7,141 nt of DNA from Deltaproteobacteria bacterium (lineage in GTDB: Bacteria > Desulfobacterota > Binatia > UBA9968). The notes beneath the pieces were generated by a model. It was given only the letters and a program-made list of their open reading frames with translations. It was not told the DNA's origin and made no database searches. Where the stretch lies: the NCBI GenBank assembly GCA_016183145.1, contig JACPFE010000131.1, forward strand, positions 1-7,141, given 5' to 3'. Below, one piece after another: positions 4,195-7,141 of the stretch. The position numbers and the translations under genes were made by a program. Position 1 is the stretch's first letter, and each line of letters begins with the position of its first letter.

Positions 4195-6225
4195 ATGCTT
4201 AAGAAAATTCCCACTCCTCTCGAAAAGCACGGCCAGGTGCGGGTCGATGACTACTACTGGCTTAGAGAGCGGGACAATCCGGAGGTGATCGCTTACCTCA
4301 ATGCGGAGAACGAGTATGCGGCTAAGGAGATGGCGCATACGAAAGCGTTTGAGGAGCGGCTCTTCGAGGAGATCAAGGCCAGAATCAAACAGACGGACAT
4401 GTCGGTTCCGTACAGGCGAGACGGCTATTTCTATTACACGCGCTACGAAGAGGGCAAGGAGTATCCGATCTACGCGCGCAAGCGCGGCTCGCTGGACAGT
4501 CCCGAAGAGATCATGCTCGACGCCAACGCCTTGGCGCAGGGACACGAATATTTCTCCATCGGCGGCTGGGCGGTAAGTTCGGGGCAAAACAGTCTTGCCT
4601 ACGCGGTGGATACTCAGGGACGGCGGATCTACAGCATCCATTTTAAGAATCTCACTACCGGCGAGTTGCTTCCCGACGTGATCCCTGAAGTCACCGAGAA
4701 CTTGACCTGGGCAAACGACAACCGGACGCTTTTCTACGCCAAGCAGGATCCGGCGACGCTCAGGGCCTGCTGGATTTTTCGCCATGCGCTCGGCACCGAC
4801 CCGGCCGCAGATCGTTTGGTGTTCGAAGAAAAAGACGAAACCTTCGGCGCCTATGTTTTTAAGACCAAGTCGAAGAAATTTCTCATGATCGTCTCTTCGC
4901 AAACCCTCAGCCAGGAGTATCGCTACCTGGACGCGGACGATTTTTTGGGGGAGTTCAAGATCTTTCTGCCGCGAGCAAAGGATCACGAGTATCATCTTGA
5001 TCATCTTCAGGATCGGTTCCTCATTCGCACCAACGAGCAGGCAAAGAATTTCAAACTGATGGTGACGCCGGTCGATCAGACCGGGAGGGAGCACTGGCGC
5101 GAAATCGTGCCGCACCGAGACGACGTCTTTCTGGGTGATTTCGACGTCTTCAAAGACCACTTGGTGCTCGAAGAGCGCAAGCGGGGGCTGACGCAGATCC
5201 GCGTCGTTCGCTGGGATGGTGGAGACGACCACTATCTCGAATTCGACGAGCCGGCCTACCGCGCCAACCTCGGGATGAATCCGGAGCTCGATACCGCGAC
5301 GCTCCGCTTCGAATATACTTCCCTGAAGACGCCGCTGTCGATCTACGACGTCGACATGGCGACGCGGCAGCGCACCTTGCTCAAGCGCGAGGAAGTGTTA
5401 GGCGGCTTCGAGCGGGAGAATTACGTCACCGAGCGCCTTTACGCGCCGGCAGCCGATGGCACGGAGATTCCCCTGTCGATCGTTTACCGAAAGGGCGCCA
5501 AGAGGGACGGGGAGAATCCGCTCTTGCTCTACGGTTACGGCTCCTACGGTTTGAGCATCGATGCCGCCTTTGCCTCCCCGCGCTTGAGCTTGATCGACCG
5601 CGGTTTCGTTTACGCCATCGCCCATACCCGCGGCGGCCAGGAGATGGGACGGCAATGGTATGACGACGGCAAGCTCTTAAAGAAGAAAAACAGCTTCACC
5701 GATTTCATCGCCTGCGCCGAATATCTGATCCGCGAGAAATTCACCAGCCCCGAGCGCTTGTTCGCCATGGGGCGCAGCGCCGGTGGTTTGCTGATGGGCG
5801 CGATTACGAATATGCGGCCGGATTTATTCAAGGGCGTTGTCGCCGAAGTACCTTTCGTCGACGTGGTGACGACGATGCTCGATTCGTCGATTCCACTCAC
5901 CACGGGAGAATACGACGAATGGGGCGATCCAAACCAAAAAGAACTTTACGACTACATGCTGTCGTATTCGCCCTATGATAACGTCGAAGCGAAAGCTTAT
6001 CCGAATTTGCTGATCACCGGCGGGCTGCACGACTCTCAGGTGCAATACTGGGAGCCGGCGAAGTGGGCGGCGAAGATGCGCGAACTCAAGACCGACAACA
6101 ATCGGCTACTGCTCAAAACCAACATGGACGCCGGCCACGGCGGCGCCTCCGGCCGCTTCCGGCGCCATCGCGAGACGGCATTTTCGTACGTGTTTCTGCT
6201 CGACCTGGCGGGGATCAAAGAGTAG
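4195..6225 (+). CDS. ptrB: Oligopeptidase B (S9A prolyl oligopeptidase family serine peptidase), 676 aa
   Basis: Oligopeptidase B is a cytoplasmic serine peptidase that cuts short peptides after Lys or Arg. The length is close to E. coli PtrB (686 aa). An N-terminal segment and beta-propeller occupy about residues 1-400; the alpha/beta-hydrolase domain covers about 410-676. The catalytic triad is visible: S528 in GRSAGG, D613 in LHDSQVQYWEP and H648 in GHGGASGR. The stretch VPFVDVVTTMLDSSIPLTTG (553-571) is the oligopeptidase B signature. Of the acidic residues I recall as binding basic side chains, E572 and D456 are kept. D574 replaces the second P1 glutamate, and A458 replaces the second P2 aspartate. 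There is no signal peptide. The ATG at 4195 is chosen over an in-frame TTG at 4189; neither has a Shine-Dalgarno sequence. No terminator is evident after the TAG. Confidence 0.93.
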   Translation: MLKKIPTPLEKHGQVRVDDYYWLRERDNPEVIAYLNAENEYAAKEMAHTKAFEERLFEEIKARIKQTDMSVPYRRDGYFYYTRYEEGKEYPIYARKRGSLDSPEEIMLDANALAQGHEYFSIGGWAVSSGQNSLAYAVDTQGRRIYSIHFKNLTTGELLPDVIPEVTENLTWANDNRTLFYAKQDPATLRACWIFRHALGTDPAADRLVFEEKDETFGAYVFKTKSKKFLMIVSSQTLSQEYRYLDADDFLGEFKIFLPRAKDHEYHLDHLQDRFLIRTNEQAKNFKLMVTPVDQTGREHWREIVPHRDDVFLGDFDVFKDHLVLEERKRGLTQIRVVRWDGGDDHYLEFDEPAYRANLGMNPELDTATLRFEYTSLKTPLSIYDVDMATRQRTLLKREEVLGGFERENYVTERLYAPAADGTEIPLSIVYRKGAKRDGENPLLLYGYGSYGLSIDAAFASPRLSLIDRGFVYAIAHTRGGQEMGRQWYDDGKLLKKKNSFTDFIACAEYLIREKFTSPERLFAMGRSAGGLLMGAITNMRPDLFKGVVAEVPFVDVVTTMLDSSIPLTTGEYDEWGDPNQKELYDYMLSYSPYDNVEAKAYPNLLITGGLHDSQVQYWEPAKWAAKMRELKTDNNRLLLKTNMDAGHGGASGRFRRHRETAFSYVFLLDLAGIKE

Positions 6226-6255
6226 ATGACATAGTGATTATCGCAGTGGTATACA
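6226..6255 (+). promoter_or_regulatory. Candidate promoter for the TctC-like gene
   Basis: ATGACA (6226-6231, five of six to TTGACA) starts immediately after the stop of oligopeptidase B. It is followed after 18 nt by TATACA (6250-6255, four of six to TATAAT). The expected start near 6262 would leave a leader of about 80 nt before the TctC-like gene. No other gene or RNA structure was seen in the 117-bp gap. Confidence 0.35.
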
Positions 6256-6330
6256 AGAGAGCGGGTATTGGAAGACTGTCGAGGATGACGGACCTGGAAA
6301 GAATGTCTTGAATCGCCAAACCATCGAAAG

Positions 6331-6336
6331 AGGAGG
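6331..6336 (+). promoter_or_regulatory. Shine-Dalgarno sequence of the TctC-like gene
   Basis: A full AGGAGG lies 6 nt before the ATG at 6343, an optimal spacing that fixes the start of the partial gene at the right edge. Confidence 0.8.
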
Positions 6337-6342
6337 AAAGCC

Positions 6343-7141
6343 ATGACTAGCAAACGTCAAAGAGTGTTGGTCTTATTTGCCGCCATTGCCGGCGTATCCT
6401 GGTCGGTTTTTTCTTACGCGGGTGAGACGCCCTTTTATCGCGGAAAGACTTTGACAGTCTTGATCAACTTCGCCGCCGGCGGACCGACGGATATCGAAGG
6501 AAGAATCACGGCGCGCTTCCTGGGAAAACACCTGCCCGGCCAGCCGGCGGTGATCGTGCAAAACATGCCCGGAGCGGGTGGCGTGATCGGCACTAATTAC
6601 CTCGGCGAGGTTGCCAAACCCGACGGATTGACCATGGGGTATTTCACCGGGCAGTTTTTTAACCTATTGACCGCCGATCCCACCCTGCGCGTCGATCTAG
6701 CAAAATTCGCCTACATCGCGAGTATCGAGGGCGTCGCCGTGGCATACATGCGAAAGGACGTTGCTCCGGGCATCCAGGACCCTAAGGACATTATGAAAGC
6801 GAAAGGCTTTAAGGCGGGCGGCTTGAGCCTCAACAGCGCGAAGGACGTTCGTTTCCGGCTGCAGCTTAATATCTTAGGCATCCCCCACCAATACGTCACT
6901 GGGTACAACTCCAATTCCGATGCGCGCTTGGCGTTGGAACGAAACGAAATCCAGTTTTTCACCGAGGGGACGCCCGGCTATCGCTCCCAGGTACAGCCGC
7001 GCATGGTGAAAGAGGGTCTGGTTGTCCCCGTCTATGCCGACGAGCTAGTGACCGCGGACGGAGAGTTTCGGCCCAGCTCCGAAGCGGCGGATTTGCTGTC
7101 TTTCTCGCAGCTCTATCGGCAGATCTTCGGCAAGCTTGGAA
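6343..7141 (+). CDS. TctC/Bug-family tripartite tricarboxylate transporter substrate-binding protein, 3' truncated by the window
   Basis: The frame is open for 266 codons to the window edge. Family members are usually about 320-330 aa, so perhaps 60 residues are missing. Residues 1-26 form a signal peptide (KRQR, hydrophobic core, SYA before GE), as expected for a periplasmic protein. INFAAGGPTDIEGR (41-54) and QNMPGAGGVIGTNY (73-86) are the two conserved loops of the Bug fold (PF03401) that hold the ligand, followed by KPDGLTMGY (92-100). Family members bind carboxylates or other small organic ligands and pass them to the TctA/TctB membrane permease. Many lineages encode numerous orphan copies, and no tctA or tctB is seen before the edge. 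The ligand cannot be predicted. It follows oligopeptidase B on the same strand but with a 117-bp gap and its own candidate promoter. Confidence 0.9.
   Translation, partial: MTSKRQRVLVLFAAIAGVSWSVFSYAGETPFYRGKTLTVLINFAAGGPTDIEGRITARFLGKHLPGQPAVIVQNMPGAGGVIGTNYLGEVAKPDGLTMGYFTGQFFNLLTADPTLRVDLAKFAYIASIEGVAVAYMRKDVAPGIQDPKDIMKAKGFKAGGLSLNSAKDVRFRLQLNILGIPHQYVTGYNSNSDARLALERNEIQFFTEGTPGYRSQVQPRMVKEGLVVPVYADELVTADGEFRPSSEAADLLSFSQLYRQIFGKLG

Noticed and set aside
4186..5232. A 348-codon open frame on the minus strand
   Set aside because: It lies antisense to the N-terminal half of oligopeptidase B, whose protein is clearly conserved. The antisense product has no recognisable domain and is the usual mirror frame of a GC-rich gene.

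Overview
The window reads as moderately GC-rich chromosomal DNA from an uncultured soil or sediment bacterium. The gene set (a TctC/Bug-type solute-binding protein, a GcvR-like double-ACT protein, a secreted phosphodiesterase-type hydrolase, oligopeptidase B) is typical of Proteobacteria and of metagenome-assembled lineages once placed in the Deltaproteobacteria (Binatota, Tectomicrobia and similar). That placement is a guess from gene content; no marker gene is present.

The left part (about 1-1374) is the most unusual region. I read it as the end of an integron gene-cassette array. Two attC-like recombination sites, each 88 bp, lie at 116-203 and 1287-1374. Both fold into the same shape: a 10-bp L''/L' stem with one bulged A after six pairs, matched central spacers (8/8 nt and 9/9 nt), and outer R''/R' boxes. 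The first follows a 28-codon single-helix membrane peptide (25-111). Between the sites lies one complete cassette (198-1368, 1171 bp). It carries a 71-aa two-helix membrane protein and, overlapping it by ATGA, a 209-aa polytopic membrane protein resembling the DUF422/CruF carotenoid hydratase family. The first six bases of this cassette, joined to the G before its right boundary, rebuild a perfect GTTAGGC complementary to the GCCTAAC of its own attC. That is the expected signature of a once-circular cassette. No integron integrase is in the window.

The middle part (1375-4107) is ordinary chromosome on the minus strand: a short gene-free flank, a GcvR-like double-ACT protein (1508-2044), an intergenic inverted repeat built on CAAAGAACGCA (2117-2180), and a secreted alkaline-phosphatase-superfamily hydrolase (2200-4107).

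The right part (4108-7141) begins with an 87-bp divergent promoter region. It drives the hydrolase leftward and oligopeptidase B (4195-6225) rightward; the latter has no Shine-Dalgarno sequence and may be leaderless. After a 117-bp gap with a candidate promoter and a strong Shine-Dalgarno sequence comes the start of a TctC/Bug periplasmic binding protein, cut off by the window edge. These chromosomal genes show no obvious shared pathway. No tRNA, rRNA, CRISPR array or transposase was seen.
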